Source: Salinigranum halophilum
GTDB lineage: Archaea > Halobacteriota > Halobacteria > Halobacteriales > Haloferacaceae
Assembly (NCBI RefSeq): GCF_007004735.1
Contig: NZ_SSNL01000004.1
Span: 186,001 to 250,000 of the forward strand
Length of the DNA: 64,000 nucleotides
Direction of reading: 5' to 3'
In this document: piece by piece, positions 26,000 to 35,441 of the stretch
Position numbering within the stretch: the first letter of the stretch is position 1
Layout: each line of letters begins with the position of its first letter
Position numbers and translations under genes: made by a program
The notes under the pieces: generated by a model
The model's input: the letters and a program-made list of their open reading frames with translations, nothing else
Told to the model about the DNA's origin: nothing
Databases searched by the model: none

Positions 26000-27064
26000 A
26001 TGGACGACACACCACGGGGGTTCCTCGAAGCCCTCCTCGGAACGCACAGCCCGTCGGGGTTCGAGACACGCGGACAGCGCGTCTGGCTCGACTACGTCTC
26101 CGATATCGCCGACGAGGTGTGGACGGACGCCTACGGCAACGCGGTCGCCGTCGTCGAGGGGAGCGGCTCCGGGCCCGAACTGGCGTTCACGGGCCACGTC
26201 GACGAGATCGGGTTTATCGTCCGTGACGTCACCGACGACGGCTTTCTCAGGGTGGGCCCTATCGGCGGCGCGGACCGGACCGTCTCGAAGGGCCAGCACG
26301 TGACGATTCACACCGACGACGGGCGCGTCCAGGGTGTCGTCGGGCAGACGGCCATCCACCTGCGCGACCACGGGAGCGAGGAGTACGAGGACATCGAGGC
26401 ACAGTTCGTCGACGTGGGTGCGGACGACGAGGAGACCGCGCGCTCGCTGGTCCAGGTCGGTGACCCGGTGACGTTCACTAGTGGCCTGCACGAACTCCAC
26501 GGGACCAGGCTCGCCGCCCGCGGCGTCGACAACCGCGTGGGCGTGTGGGCGGCCGCGGAGGGACTCCGCCGTGTGGCCGCGACCGACCACGAGGCGACGG
26601 TGTACGCCGTCTCGACGGTCCAGGAGGAGGTCGGGTTACAGGGGGCGCGCATGGTCGGGTACGACCTCGACCCCGACGCCGTCATCGCGCTCGACGTCAC
26701 CCACGCGACGGACTCGCCCGCCGTCTCGGGCGAGAAGAACACCCCGGTGAAGCTCGGAGCGGGGCCAGTCGTCTCGCGCGGGAGCACCAACCATCCGGTG
26801 CTGGTCGACATCCTGCGACGTGCCGCCGATGAGGGAGAAATCGACTCGCAGTTGCAGGCGACCGGCGTCCGAACGGGCACCGACGCGGACGCCTTCTACA
26901 CGACGCGCTCTGGCATTCCGGCGGTGAACGTCGGCATCCCGAACCGGTACATGCACACGCCAGTCGAGGTGGTCGACACCGACGACCTCGACGCGACTGT
27001 GGACCTCTTGGCTGCCTTTGCGGTACGTGCTGGCGAGTACGACGACTTCTCCGTGCAGCTCTGA
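26000..27064 (+). CDS. M42 family metallopeptidase
   Basis: 354 residues, the usual length for the TET/M42 dinuclear-metal aminopeptidases. Seen: ELAFTGHVDEIGFIV (first metal His), LAARGVDNRVGVWAA (bridging Asp), VQEEVGLQGAR (catalytic Glu pair), ALDVTHATD, and the C-terminal NVGIPNRYMHTPVE (metal His). Cytosolic peptide trimming downstream of the proteasome is the family role. Starts ATG 26000 on the divergent side of the membrane protein gene. Confidence 0.95.
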   Translation: MDDTPRGFLEALLGTHSPSGFETRGQRVWLDYVSDIADEVWTDAYGNAVAVVEGSGSGPELAFTGHVDEIGFIVRDVTDDGFLRVGPIGGADRTVSKGQHVTIHTDDGRVQGVVGQTAIHLRDHGSEEYEDIEAQFVDVGADDEETARSLVQVGDPVTFTSGLHELHGTRLAARGVDNRVGVWAAAEGLRRVAATDHEATVYAVSTVQEEVGLQGARMVGYDLDPDAVIALDVTHATDSPAVSGEKNTPVKLGAGPVVSRGSTNHPVLVDILRRAADEGEIDSQLQATGVRTGTDADAFYTTRSGIPAVNVGIPNRYMHTPVEVVDTDDLDATVDLLAAFAVRAGEYDDFSVQL

Positions 27065-27528
27065 ACCGGTCGTCGTAGTCTCCAGCCCCCCGCTGAACAC
27101 GTCGTGACGTGCGTGCTCGCCACGAGCGAGGACCTGCCGGCCAGAGGCACCGAGGATGCGGCCGCCAGGGCGGTGAAGCCACGAGCCGCCTCAGCCGACT
27201 GCGCTCCTCGCCGCTCACATTCGTTCGCGGCGTCGGTGCTCATCCATCGCGCGTGCGGTGCGCGGACATACCGCGAACCGTCACGCGCTACTGTCTCAGT
27301 TCTCCGGCGCACGCTGCTGGCGGCACCGTCCGCGGCGAACAGCGTGTGAGGGGACGGCTCGCGGCTCCGTCCGCGAGTCGACGGCTGGGTCTGGCTCGTC
27401 CCCGTCCGTTCGGCCGCACCACCCACAGCGTTCCGTCGCACTCGGTCACTCGCCGTGGAGACCGGACGAGCACGACCGCGACCGGAGACAGTCATCTCTT
27501 TCCGCTCGCGTCCAGAACCGACAGTGAG
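27065..27528. other. Intergenic region with dispersed-repeat-like sequence
   Basis: 464 bp with no supported gene. It holds a segment beginning AGCCGACTGCG at 27193 (through about 27245) that resembles another non-coding segment starting at 57215. Several small frames exist but have no start signals or conserved-looking protein. Confidence 0.55.
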
Positions 27529-27864
27529 ATGCGGTGGCTCCAGAGCGGACTCCGGCGCGACATCTGTGTCATCGTCGCCGGACTCGACGACCCGACGGGA
27601 CAGCAGGCGAAGGCGGCGCTCGAACGGCACTACGACGACCGGGTCCAGCCGAAGACGTTCCACGGCGCGCTCGAGGCGCTCGTGAGCGACGGGTTCCTCA
27701 CGCGGCGGCAGGACGGCCTCGCCGACCGGTACGCGCTCACCGACGCCGGGGCGGAGCGGTTGTGTGCCCACCACGAGTGGGTCGCGTCGAACCTCGGTGG
27801 GCGACACGACGCGGACGCGCGTGGCGCTGACTCACACGGGAGCGACGGGAAAGAAAACCGTTAA
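27529..27864 (+). CDS. PadR-like winged-helix protein
   Basis: 111 residues. The order and spacing parallel the PadR gene at 5677: LRRDICVIVAGLDDPTGQQAKAA, a recognition helix region KTFHGALEALVSDGFLTR and a wing ending ALTDAGAERL. The C-terminal ~25 residues are Asp/His/Gly-rich. The ATG at 27529 is chosen from this similarity; the upstream frame extension is non-coding. The gene's end overlaps the TATA element of rpl11 (GTTAAAG, about 27860). Confidence 0.8.
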   Translation: MRWLQSGLRRDICVIVAGLDDPTGQQAKAALERHYDDRVQPKTFHGALEALVSDGFLTRRQDGLADRYALTDAGAERLCAHHEWVASNLGGRHDADARGADSHGSDGKENR

Positions 27865-27889
27865 AGGTCGCTGGAGGGTCCACACAGAC

Positions 27890-28378
27890 ATGGCCGGAAC
27901 TATCGAAGTGCTCGTTCCCGGCGGGGAGGCCAACCCTGGCCCGCCGCTCGGACCCGAGCTCGGACCGACGCCTGTCAACGTCCAGGACGTCGTGAGCGAG
28001 ATCAACGACCAGACCGCCGCGTTCGATGGGATGGAGGTCCCCGTCACCGTCGAGTACGACGACGACGGCTCGTTCACCATCGAGGTCGGCGTCCCGCCGA
28101 CCGCCGCGCTCATCAAGGACGAGGCCGGATTCGACACGGGCTCTGGCGAACCTCAGAAGGAGTTCGTCGCCGATCTCTCCGTCGAACAGGTCCAGAAAAT
28201 CGCGAAGCAGAAGCAGTCCGACCTGCTCTCGTACGATCTGAAGAACGCCGCGAAGGAGGTCGTCGGCACCTGCACCTCGCTCGGTGTCACCATCGAGGGG
28301 AACGACCCCCGCGAGTTCAAGAAGCGACTCGACGACGGCGAGTACGACGAACTCTTCACCGAGGAAGCGGCGGCGTAA
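27890..28378 (+). CDS. rpl11: Ribosomal protein uL11
   Basis: 162 residues, with an archaeal C-terminal extension. N-terminal VPGGEANPGPPLGPELGP is the diagnostic uL11 loop; C-terminal domain with KQKQSDLLS and GTCTSLGVTIEG. Binds the GTPase-associated centre of 23S rRNA. A TATA box (GTTAAAG) lies ~30 bp before the ATG. A hairpin and a second hairpin with T5 (28506-28562) follow, suggesting termination before the L1-L10-L12 unit. Confidence 0.98.
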   Translation: MAGTIEVLVPGGEANPGPPLGPELGPTPVNVQDVVSEINDQTAAFDGMEVPVTVEYDDDGSFTIEVGVPPTAALIKDEAGFDTGSGEPQKEFVADLSVEQVQKIAKQKQSDLLSYDLKNAAKEVVGTCTSLGVTIEGNDPREFKKRLDDGEYDELFTEEAAA

Positions 28379-28505
28379 CCTCCGACGCTCCGACCGCGAA
28401 CGGGCAGTTTTCCGTCCCGAGTTCTCGACCATCGAGCCACAGCTACGGCTACGGCTGTGACCGTGGCCACGACCGAGACGGCGGGTGGCTCCGGCAGTGA
28501 CCTAC

Positions 28506-28562
28506 GACACCGAATCCCTGTGAGTCGGTGTCACGCCGCGTACCCGACGAAATCGGGTTTTT
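28506..28562 (+). terminator. Two hairpins with T-tract after rpl11
   Basis: GACACCGA (28506-28513) pairs with TCGGTGTC (28525-28532) around an 11-nt loop. CCCGA (28543-28547) pairs with TCGGG (28553-28557), directly followed by TTTTT (28558-28562). Hairpin plus oligo-T is a plausible archaeal terminator; the exact role is inference. Confidence 0.5.
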
Positions 28563-28584
28563 CGCGCGCCCTTGCTTCGACGGG

Positions 28585-28677
28585 TTTAAGTCTCGCATCC
28601 TCCCACTTCCGGTGAGACAGGCATCGCCTGTTTCACTGACCCGTAGGAGCAGATCCTGCGTACTACGGAGGTGAATA
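28585..28677 (+). promoter_or_regulatory. Promoter and structured leader of rpl1-rpl10-rpl12
   Basis: TATA element TTTAAG at 28585-28590, giving a start near 28611. The ~65-nt leader folds into an 11-bp hairpin (28612-28622 with 28626-28636, one G-U pair) and a second hairpin, CCGTAG (28641-28646) with CTACGG (28663-28668), which has an inner GCAG/CTGC stem separated by an internal loop. The second stem overlaps the ribosome-binding GGAGGTG (28667-28673). Such a leader is the known location of L1 autoregulation in Halobacterium; here the site assignment is inference. Confidence 0.7.
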
Positions 28678-29316
28678 ATGGCAGATACGATAGTCGAAGC
28701 AGTCTCACGCGCACTGGAGGAGGCACCGGCTCGCAACTTCCGCGAGACGGTCGACCTCGCCATCAATCTGCGCGATTTAGACCTCAACGATCCAGCGAAC
28801 CGCGTCGACGAGAGCGTCGTCCTCCCAGCCGGGACCGGACAGGACACCCAGATTGTGGTGTTCGCATCCGGCGAGACGGCGCTGCGTGCCGAAGACGTTG
28901 CTGACCAGGTTCTCTCGGGGGACGACCTCGAAGACCTCGGCGACGACACTGACGCCGCGAAGGACCTCGCCAACGAAACGGACTTCTTCGTTGCCGAGGC
29001 GTCGATGATGCAAGATATCGGTCGATATCTCGGGACCGTCCTCGGGCCGCGCGGCAAGATGCCGACGCCGCTGCAGCCCGACGACGACGTCGTCGAGACC
29101 GTCAACCGGATGAAAAACACCGTTCAGCTCCGGTCTCGTGACCGCCGCACGTTCCACACGCGCGTCGGTGCCGAGGACATGACGGCCGACGAAATCGCCG
29201 AGAACATCGACGTCATCGTACGTCGACTCGAGGCGAACCTCGAGAAGGGCCCGCTCAACATCGACGGCATCTACGTCAAGACGACGATGGGGCCGTCCGT
29301 GGAGGTGCGTGCCTGA
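28678..29316 (+). CDS. rpl1: Ribosomal protein uL1
   Basis: 212 residues, normal archaeal L1 length. Seen: [24 protein letters not shown] (RNA-binding core) and [17 protein letters not shown]1 forms the E-site stalk and represses its own operon in archaea. A strong Shine-Dalgarno sequence precedes ATG 28678, unlike the leaderless genes around it, and follows a structured leader. Confidence 0.98.
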   Translation: MADTIVEAVSRALEEAPARNFRETVDLAINLRDLDLNDPANRVDESVVLPAGTGQDTQIVVFASGETALRAEDVADQVLSGDDLEDLGDDTDAAKDLANETDFFVAEASMMQDIGRYLGTVLGPRGKMPTPLQPDDDVVETVNRMKNTVQLRSRDRRTFHTRVGAEDMTADEIAENIDVIVRRLEANLEKGPLNIDGIYVKTTMGPSVEVRA

Positions 29317-29317
29317 G

Positions 29318-30361
29318 ATGAGTTCCGAAGCACGCAAGACCGAAACCATCCCGCAGTGGAAGCAAGAGGAGGTCGACGAGCTCGTCGAGTTCGTCGATTC
29401 GTACCAGTCCGTCGGCGTCGTCCGCGTGACGGGTATCCCCTCGAAGCAGCTGCAGAACATGCGTCGCGACCTCCACGGCAAGGCCGCCGTGCGCATGAGC
29501 CGGAACACGCTCATGGAGCGTGCGCTCGACGAGGTCGACGACGGCCTCGAAGACCTCAACGAGTACATCGCCGGCGAGGTGGCGCTCATCGGGACGGACG
29601 ACAACCCGTTCGGCCTGTTCAAGCAGCTCGAGGCGTCGAAGACGCCCGCTCCGATCAACGCTGGCGAGGTCGCCCCCAACGAAATCGTCATCCCCGAGGG
29701 TGACACCGGTGTCGACCCGGGTCCGTTCGTGGGTGAACTCCAGCAGGTGGGCGCGTCGGCGCGCATCATGGACGGCTCCATCAAGGTCACCGAGGACTCG
29801 ACGGTCCTCTCCGAGGGTGAAGTCGTCTCCGCGGAGCTGGCGAACGTCCTCTCCGAGCTCGGCATCGAGCCCAAGGAAGTGGGTCTCGACCTGCGGGCCG
29901 TCTTCTCCGAAGGCGTCCTCTTCGAGCCCGAAGAACTCGCCATCGACGTCGACGAGTACCGCGCGGACATCCAGTCCGCCGCCGCCGCTGGTCGGAACCT
30001 CTCCGTCAACGCGGTCTACCCGACGGCGCGGACGGCGGGCACGCTGCTCGCGAAGGGTGCCGGCGAGGCCAAATCGGTCGGCCTCTTCGCCGCCATCGAG
30101 GACGAGGAGCTCATGCCCGACCTCGTCCGTCGTGCGGACGCGCAACTGCGCTCGCTCGCGACGCTCATCGACGACGAGGACGCGCTCCCGGAGGAGCTAC
30201 GCGGTGTGGCTGCGCCGGCCGCGTCCCCTGATACGGACGAATCGGACGACGAAGACACGGACGACACCGACACTGAAGCCGACGAAGACGCCGACGCGGA
30301 CGTCGACGAAGACGACGACGAGGACGACGGCGCAGACGGCCTCGGTGCGATGTTCGGATAA
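29318..30361 (+). CDS. rpl10: Ribosomal protein uL10 (acidic P0 homologue)
   Basis: 347 residues. N-terminal domain binding 23S rRNA ([21 protein letters not shown]), the [12 protein letters not shown] helix, then helices for L12 dimer binding, and an extreme acidic C-terminus ending ADGLGAMFG, the conserved stalk tail. The start ATG 29318 lies one base past the L1 stop. The P-stalk base recruits translation GTPases together with L12. Confidence 0.97.
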   Translation: MSSEARKTETIPQWKQEEVDELVEFVDSYQSVGVVRVTGIPSKQLQNMRRDLHGKAAVRMSRNTLMERALDEVDDGLEDLNEYIAGEVALIGTDDNPFGLFKQLEASKTPAPINAGEVAPNEIVIPEGDTGVDPGPFVGELQQVGASARIMDGSIKVTEDSTVLSEGEVVSAELANVLSELGIEPKEVGLDLRAVFSEGVLFEPEELAIDVDEYRADIQSAAAAGRNLSVNAVYPTARTAGTLLAKGAGEAKSVGLFAAIEDEELMPDLVRRADAQLRSLATLIDDEDALPEELRGVAAPAASPDTDESDDEDTDDTDTEADEDADADVDEDDDEDDGADGLGAMFG

Positions 30362-30376
30362 CACGAGGTAAGAACA

Positions 30377-30718
30377 ATGGAATACGTTTACTCAGCACTC
30401 ATCCTGAACGAAGCCGGCGAAGAGATCAACGAAGAGAACATCACGGCGGTCCTCGAGGCCGCCGGCGTCGATGTCGAGCAGTCCCGCGTCAAGGCGCTCG
30501 TCGCCGCGCTCGAGGACGTCGACATCGAGGAAGCTATCGAGACGGCCGCCGCCGCGCCCGCCGCGGCCGGTGGTGCTGCCGGCGGTGCCGGTGGCTCCGA
30601 CGACAGCGACGACGAGGACGACGGCGACGAGGCCGACGAGGCCGAGGCCGCCGAGGAAGAAGAAGAAGACGAGGACGACGAGGCCGGCGGCGAGGGCCTC
30701 GGCGAACTCTTCGGCTGA
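30377..30718 (+). CDS. rpl12: Ribosomal protein P1/L12 (archaeal)
   Basis: 113 residues. N-terminal dimerisation domain [20 protein letters not shown], an Ala/Gly hinge, then a highly acidic region and the C-terminal EGLGELFG tail that binds translation GTPases. Last gene of the L1-L10-L12 unit, 15 bp after rpl10. Confidence 0.98.
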   Translation: MEYVYSALILNEAGEEINEENITAVLEAAGVDVEQSRVKALVAALEDVDIEEAIETAAAAPAAAGGAAGGAGGSDDSDDEDDGDEADEAEAAEEEEEDEDDEAGGEGLGELFG

Positions 30719-30886
30719 ACCGCGGATACCACTCCGCGTCCTGCCGACCTCGCGTCCGACGCACGACCACTACGATTTCTTTCGACGCCGACACCGTCCG
30801 TAAGCGACGGCGCCGTCCGGGGTGACCGGTGGGCGTCCCCCCGCCACGAGCGTTCAAATACGAGGGCGTCACCACCTCGGGGTACG

Positions 30887-32122
30887 ATGGCCGGAGACCT
30901 CTTCGCGGGGCTGTGGGTGGTCGACCGTGTCGGCGTCCTCCTCGCGTACACGCTCGGCGGCGTCGCCCTGGGGACCGTCTCCGGGCTCGTTCCGGGCATC
31001 CACGCCAACGCCTTCGCGCTCCTCCTCGCGGCGACCGCGCCGACTCTCTCGGGTCCCTCGGCGGGTGTCGCCGTCGCCGTGCTCGCCGCGGGCGTGACAC
31101 ACACCTTCCTCGACGTGGTGCCCGCGCTCGCGCTTGGCGTCCCCGACGCCGCGATGGCTGCCGGGTCGCTGCCGGGCCATCGGCTCGTCCTCGGGGGGCG
31201 GGGACGGGAGGCACTCAGGCTCTCTGCGCTCGGCAGCGGCGGGGCGCTGCTCTGTGCCCTTCCGGTCGCCGTTCCGTTGACGGCGCTCGTCCGTCGTCAC
31301 GAATCGCTGCTCTCCACGTCGCTTCCATTTCTGCTGGTGGGCGTGTTCGTCCTGCTCGTGCTCGCCGAACGCCGGCCGTGGCGGATGGTCGCGGCCGCGT
31401 TTCTCGTCCTCCTCTCGGGTGCCCTCGGGCTGGCGACCCTCGACCGACCGTTCGACGGCTTCGTCGCCGTCGGGGGCGTGCTCACGCCGCTGTTCGGCGG
31501 GCTGTTCGGTGTCCCCGTCCTCGTCGACGCCGCCCGCGGCAGCGGCGTTCCAACACAGGACGGAGTGGAACTCGCGACCCGACCGTCGGCGGTGGGACGT
31601 GCGGCCGTCGCGGGCGTCGCCGGCGGCGGGCTGGTCGGCTACCTCCCGGGCGTCTCGGCCGGAGTCGCGGCGACGCTCGCACTCCCGTTCGCCGGGCGGG
31701 AGGACCCGGACCGCACCTACGTCGTCGCGACCAGCGGGGCGAACACCGCGACCGCCGTCTTCGCGCTCTTCTCGCTCGTCGCGCTCGACGCGCCCCGAAC
31801 GGGTGTGACCGTCGCGCTCCGGGCGGTCGGTCCCCCACCGCTCGCGACGCTTCTCACCGCGACGGTCGTCGCCGGCGTCGTCTCGGCCGTCCTCGTCCCC
31901 GTGCTCGGCGACAGATATCTCGCAGCCGCCGGCCAGGTGGGACCACGGACCACGAGTCTCGTCGCCTGCGGCCTCCTCTGTCTCCTCTCGGGGCTGTTCG
32001 CGGGGGTCGGTGGTGTCGTCGTGCTCGCCGCCGCCGGGGTCGTGGGCCTTCTACCGGTTCGGCTCGGGGTCCGCCGCGTCCACCTCATGGGTGTCCTCGC
32101 AGTCCCGCTCGTGGTCGGATGA
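30887..32122 (+). CDS. TctA/DUF112-like multi-pass membrane protein
   Basis: 411 residues, about ten transmembrane helices. [17 protein letters not shown] early and a pseudo-symmetric [18 protein letters not shown] later are the two inverted Gly-Pro-Gly loops of the TctA/DUF112 (tripartite tricarboxylate transporter-like) family. No TctB/TctC partner genes are adjacent, as is usual for archaeal members. Function not established. Confidence 0.85.
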   Translation: MAGDLFAGLWVVDRVGVLLAYTLGGVALGTVSGLVPGIHANAFALLLAATAPTLSGPSAGVAVAVLAAGVTHTFLDVVPALALGVPDAAMAAGSLPGHRLVLGGRGREALRLSALGSGGALLCALPVAVPLTALVRRHESLLSTSLPFLLVGVFVLLVLAERRPWRMVAAAFLVLLSGALGLATLDRPFDGFVAVGGVLTPLFGGLFGVPVLVDAARGSGVPTQDGVELATRPSAVGRAAVAGVAGGGLVGYLPGVSAGVAATLALPFAGREDPDRTYVVATSGANTATAVFALFSLVALDAPRTGVTVALRAVGPPPLATLLTATVVAGVVSAVLVPVLGDRYLAAAGQVGPRTTSLVACGLLCLLSGLFAGVGGVVVLAAAGVVGLLPVRLGVRRVHLMGVLAVPLVVG

Positions 32123-32180
32123 GGGCCCCCGTGTGAATCGAAAGACAACCGTTAAACGTCACGGCTGGGTTCGTTGGTGT

Positions 32181-32366
32181 ATGAGCGAGAGCGAGCCAGA
32201 GCGGCGGCACGCCCGACAGTGCGTGTCCTGTGGCATCAACATCTCCGGCATGAGTGCCGCGACGTTCAAATGTCCGGACTGTGGCCAGGAGATCTCCCGC
32301 TGTGCGAAGTGCCGCAAACAGAGCAACCTCTACGAGTGCCCCGACTGTGGGTTCCGAGGTCCCTAA
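32181..32366 (+). CDS. HVO_2753-type zinc-finger microprotein
   Basis: 61 residues with CxxC and CPxCG-type knuckles: CVSCGIN, CPDCGQE, CAKC and CPDCGF, i.e. two treble-cleft zinc fingers. This closely matches the haloarchaeal HVO_2753 family of small zinc-finger proteins next to the aEF1-beta gene, which is the case here (13-bp gap). An RNA- or ribosome-associated role is suggested by that literature, not by this sequence. Confidence 0.92.
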   Translation: MSESEPERRHARQCVSCGINISGMSAATFKCPDCGQEISRCAKCRKQSNLYECPDCGFRGP

Positions 32367-32378
32367 CCGACTCCAACA

Positions 32379-32645
32379 ATGGGAAAAGTAGCAGCCAAAA
32401 TCAAGGTCATGCCGAACAGCCCCGATATCGACCTCGACGCGCTTCAAGAGCGCCTCGAGGAGTCACTCCCTGAGGGCGCGAAAATAAACGGGTTCGAGCG
32501 CGACAACGTCGCGTTCGGTCTCGTCGCGCTCCTCCCGACGGTCATCGTCCCCGACGACGCCGGCGGGACCGAAGCGGTCGAAGAGTCTTTCACCGGCGTC
32601 GACGGCGTCGAGAGCGTCTCCGTCGAGAACGTCGGCCGCATCTGA
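32379..32645 (+). CDS. aef1b: Translation elongation factor 1-beta
   Basis: 88 residues, archaeal EF-1B guanine-exchange factor. [23 protein letters not shown] and the C-terminal [19 protein letters not shown] ferredoxin-like core are diagnostic. Recharges aEF-1alpha with GTP. Forms an operon with the preceding zinc-finger microprotein. Confidence 0.96.
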   Translation: MGKVAAKIKVMPNSPDIDLDALQERLEESLPEGAKINGFERDNVAFGLVALLPTVIVPDDAGGTEAVEESFTGVDGVESVSVENVGRI

Positions 32646-32700
32646 ACAGCCCTCCTCTCGCGGGTCTTCACCGTCGGTGAGCGGCGGTGCTCGCGAGCGT

Positions 32701-33000
32701 TTAGTCCCGCGCTGCGAGGACGATCCCGACGACGGTCCCGAGGATGAACCCCCCGAACATCGCCAGTGGGAGCGAGTTGAGGAGGATGCCGATAATCCCG
32801 CCGACGAGCATCCCCACAGCGAACCCGGAGCCGAAGCGGACAGCGAAGGTGCTCTCGCTCGCGCCCGGCCCGGCCTCGGCGACCGCGGCCTCGGTTTCGT
32901 GAGCGACCGCCATCTCGGACTCGGTCTCTGCGGTCTCGAGCGTCGATTCCGTCTCCCCGGACCGCGAGACGTCGGTGACCGTGGGGGTTTCCTGACTCAT
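32701..33000 (-). CDS. Small membrane protein, glycine-rich helices
   Basis: 99 residues: a ~45-residue Thr/Glu/Ala-rich N-terminal region, then two closely spaced hydrophobic helices (GSGFAVGMLVGGIIGILLN and AMFGGFILGTVVGIVLA) with GxxxG patterns. ATG 33000 chosen over a longer frame that invades the rpl21e promoter. Function unknown. Confidence 0.75.
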   Translation of the reverse strand: MSQETPTVTDVSRSGETESTLETAETESEMAVAHETEAAVAEAGPGASESTFAVRFGSGFAVGMLVGGIIGILLNSLPLAMFGGFILGTVVGIVLAARD

Positions 33001-33143
33001 GAGAGAGAGTGGTCCGCGGAGCCTGATAGGTTTTACCACGAGTCGCACCGGGCGGGAACGACGGCGTACCATGTGTCGCACTGCCGTGCGCGGACGGGAA
33101 CGTGTCTTTTATAACGACGTCAGAAGTAGTACGTCCCACGACT

Positions 33144-33434
33144 ATGCCGAGTTCCAACGGTCCGATGAAGGGGACGCGGAACAAACTCAAGAACAAGCCC
33201 CGAGAGCGTGGGACGTCGCCGCCCCAGCGCGCGATTCAGGAGTACGAGGTCGGCCAGAAGGTCCACCTGAAGATCGACCCCAGCGTCCGGAAGGGTCGCT
33301 TCCACCCGCGCTTCAGCGGACACACGGGTGAGGTCGTCGGCAAACAGGGCCGCTCGTTCAAGGTGGAGATCACCGACGGCGGGAAGGCGAAGACGCTCAT
33401 CACGCGCCCGGCCCACCTCCGTGCGCAGAAGTAG
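33144..33434 (+). CDS. rpl21e: Ribosomal protein eL21
   Basis: 96 residues. Basic N-terminus with [16 protein letters not shown] and the KOW-like [22 protein letters not shown] box TTTTATAA ~30 bp upstream of the ATG. Heads the conserved archaeal cluster rpl21e-rpoF-DUF655-ksgA-hemK2. Confidence 0.97.
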   Translation: MPSSNGPMKGTRNKLKNKPRERGTSPPQRAIQEYEVGQKVHLKIDPSVRKGRFHPRFSGHTGEVVGKQGRSFKVEITDGGKAKTLITRPAHLRAQK

Positions 33435-33440
33435 ACGTCG

Positions 33441-33797
33441 ATGACGATCTTCAAAGAGAAGCTCGGGGAGGAGTATCTCACCACGTCCGAGGTGAAGCGG
33501 CTCCTCGAGGAGGTCGAGGCCGAACGCGCGGCCGACGAAGAGCGTGAGGTCCGGTACGAACTGGCCCGCGCCATCGAACACGTCAACCGGTTTGCGTTCC
33601 TCGACCCCGAGGATTCGCGGGCGCTCGCCGAGGAACTCCAGGAACTGGAGAAGGTCGACGAGGAGACGGCGTTCAAAATCGCCGACCTGCTCCCGCAGTC
33701 GCGCGACGAACTCCGCGCGCTCTACGCCCAGCAGCGCTACGCGCTCTCGGGCGACGAACTCGACGACATCCTCAACGTCGTCGCCAAGTACGTCTGA
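33441..33797 (+). CDS. rpoF: RNA polymerase subunit Rpo4/RpoF
   Basis: 118 residues, archaeal Rpb4 homologue. MTIFKEKLGEEYLTTSEVKRLL at the N-terminus and the C-terminal LLPQSRDELRALYAQQRYALSGDELDDILNVV helix pair. Forms the stalk of archaeal RNA polymerase with Rpo7 (not in the window). Starts 6 bp after rpl21e. Confidence 0.97.
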   Translation: MTIFKEKLGEEYLTTSEVKRLLEEVEAERAADEEREVRYELARAIEHVNRFAFLDPEDSRALAEELQELEKVDEETAFKIADLLPQSRDELRALYAQQRYALSGDELDDILNVVAKYV

Positions 33798-33909
33798 GCG
33801 AATCGACGCGCGCACGACCGATGGACACCGACTGTCCGGACACATCGGACGACGGCGAGGCGATGACCGGTGCCAACGTTTTAAATAATCTGTCAGCATA
33901 GAGTTGTGT

Positions 33910-34530
33910 ATGACCACAAGCGAGAGCGGCGACGCAGTCGACGCTGGGGGCGGCGAGTCGAAAGAACGTGAGCTGCGTATGGCCGTCGTTCTCGACGTGT
34001 TGCCACACGGTCGCACCGACGACGACCGGCCTCGATACAAGAAATCACCGCTCGCGTACGCGCTCGGTGAATCGGACTTCCGGCTCGTCGAACTCAGACT
34101 CGACGACGACTCGGACGTGAGCATCGGCGACCGCGTCGTCGTCGAGCCGGCCGGCGAGCGGGTGGACGTCGCGGAGGTCCGCGACGTCGAGTACACCGCG
34201 CTCTCGAACACCGCCCTCTCCGAACTGGAGTACGTCGTCGACGAGATACTCACCGAACACGAGTCGCGGTTCGTCGACTTCTACAACGACGCCCAGCCCA
34301 TCACCATCCGTCTCCACCAGCTGAACCTCCTCCCCGGAATCGGCAAGAAGCTTCGGAACAACATCCTCGACGAGCGGAAGCGGGGCCCCTTCGAGAGTTT
34401 CTCCGACCTCGAAGAGCGCATCTCGGGGCTGCACAACCCGAAGGACATCCTCGCCGAGCGCATCATGTCGGAGCTCCGCGATGACGACCTCAAGTACAAG
34501 GCGTTCGTCAGGTGGGACGCCGAGTCGTAG
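33910..34530 (+). CDS. DUF655 nucleic-acid-binding protein
   Basis: 206 residues. An N-terminal region up to about 110, then a helix-hairpin-helix motif (LHQLNLLPGIGKKLRNN) and a second helical half (FESFSDLEERISGL). DUF655 proteins are near-universal in archaea beside KsgA; the precise role is not known. An AT-rich TATA (TTTAAATAA) precedes the ATG at 33910. Confidence 0.9.
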   Translation: MTTSESGDAVDAGGGESKERELRMAVVLDVLPHGRTDDDRPRYKKSPLAYALGESDFRLVELRLDDDSDVSIGDRVVVEPAGERVDVAEVRDVEYTALSNTALSELEYVVDEILTEHESRFVDFYNDAQPITIRLHQLNLLPGIGKKLRNNILDERKRGPFESFSDLEERISGLHNPKDILAERIMSELRDDDLKYKAFVRWDAES

Positions 34531-34598
34531 CGACCGGCCGCGACCGGCGCGACGAGCGAATAACAGACTTTAGGCCCGCCGAGTCGAATGTAGCGGTA

Positions 34599-35441
34599 AT
34601 GAACGTGGACGGCACCGGCCGCCGCGACCCCGACCGTCTCATCCGCCGGGCGGGCGTCCGCGGCGACCCGGACCGCGACCAGCACTTCCTCGTCGACGAC
34701 CGTGTCCTCGACCGGATTCCGAGCCACCTCCCCGACGGGGCTGACACGAGCCACCTCCTCGAGATCGGCGGCGGGACCGGCGCGCTCACCGACCGCCTGC
34801 TCGCCGTCGGCGACCGCGTGACGGTCGTCGAACGCGACGCCGACCTGGCGGCGTTCCTCCGCGAGGAGTTCGCCGAGGCGGTCGAGTCGGGCCGACTGAC
34901 CGTCGTCGAGGGTGACGCCCTCGCCGTCGACCTCCCCGACTTCTCCGCGTGCGTCTCGAACCTCCCGTACGGGATCTCCTCGGAGATCGCCTTCCGACTC
35001 CTGCCGGGCGGGAAACCGCTCGTGTTGATGTTCCAGCTGGAGTTCGCCGAGCGGATGGCCGCCGAGTCGGGAACGAGTGAGTACGGCCGCCTCTCCGTCG
35101 GCGCGCAACACTACGCGGACGTCGACGTCGTCGAGCGAGTCCCCCGCGAGGCGTTCGACCCCGCGCCGGCGGTCCAGAGCGCAATCGTTCGGACGACGCC
35201 ACGCGACCCCGACTACACCGTTGCGGACGAAGCGTTCTTCTTCGACTTCGTCAAGGCGCTGTTCACCCAGCGACGGAAGACCGTCCGGAACGCCATCCGG
35301 AACACGACGCACATCTCGGGTATCGCCGACGGCTCCGCCGTCGTCGACGCGGCTCCGGAGGAACTGCTCGCGAAACGCCCCGGCTCGCTCTCGCCGAGCG
35401 AGTTCGCCGCCCTGACCGCACTCGCCGCCGACTACCGGTGA
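34599..35441 (+). CDS. ksgA: 16S rRNA dimethyladenosine transferase KsgA/Dim1
   Basis: 280 residues. Motif I LLEIGGGTGALTDRLL, acidic VVERD, the catalytic NLPYGISSEI (NLPY), and the C-terminal KALFTQRRKTVRN region. Dimethylates two adjacent adenosines at the 3' end of 16S rRNA. Its stop overlaps the next start by one base (TGATG). Confidence 0.96.
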   Translation: MNVDGTGRRDPDRLIRRAGVRGDPDRDQHFLVDDRVLDRIPSHLPDGADTSHLLEIGGGTGALTDRLLAVGDRVTVVERDADLAAFLREEFAEAVESGRLTVVEGDALAVDLPDFSACVSNLPYGISSEIAFRLLPGGKPLVLMFQLEFAERMAAESGTSEYGRLSVGAQHYADVDVVERVPREAFDPAPAVQSAIVRTTPRDPDYTVADEAFFFDFVKALFTQRRKTVRNAIRNTTHISGIADGSAVVDAAPEELLAKRPGSLSPSEFAALTALAADYR

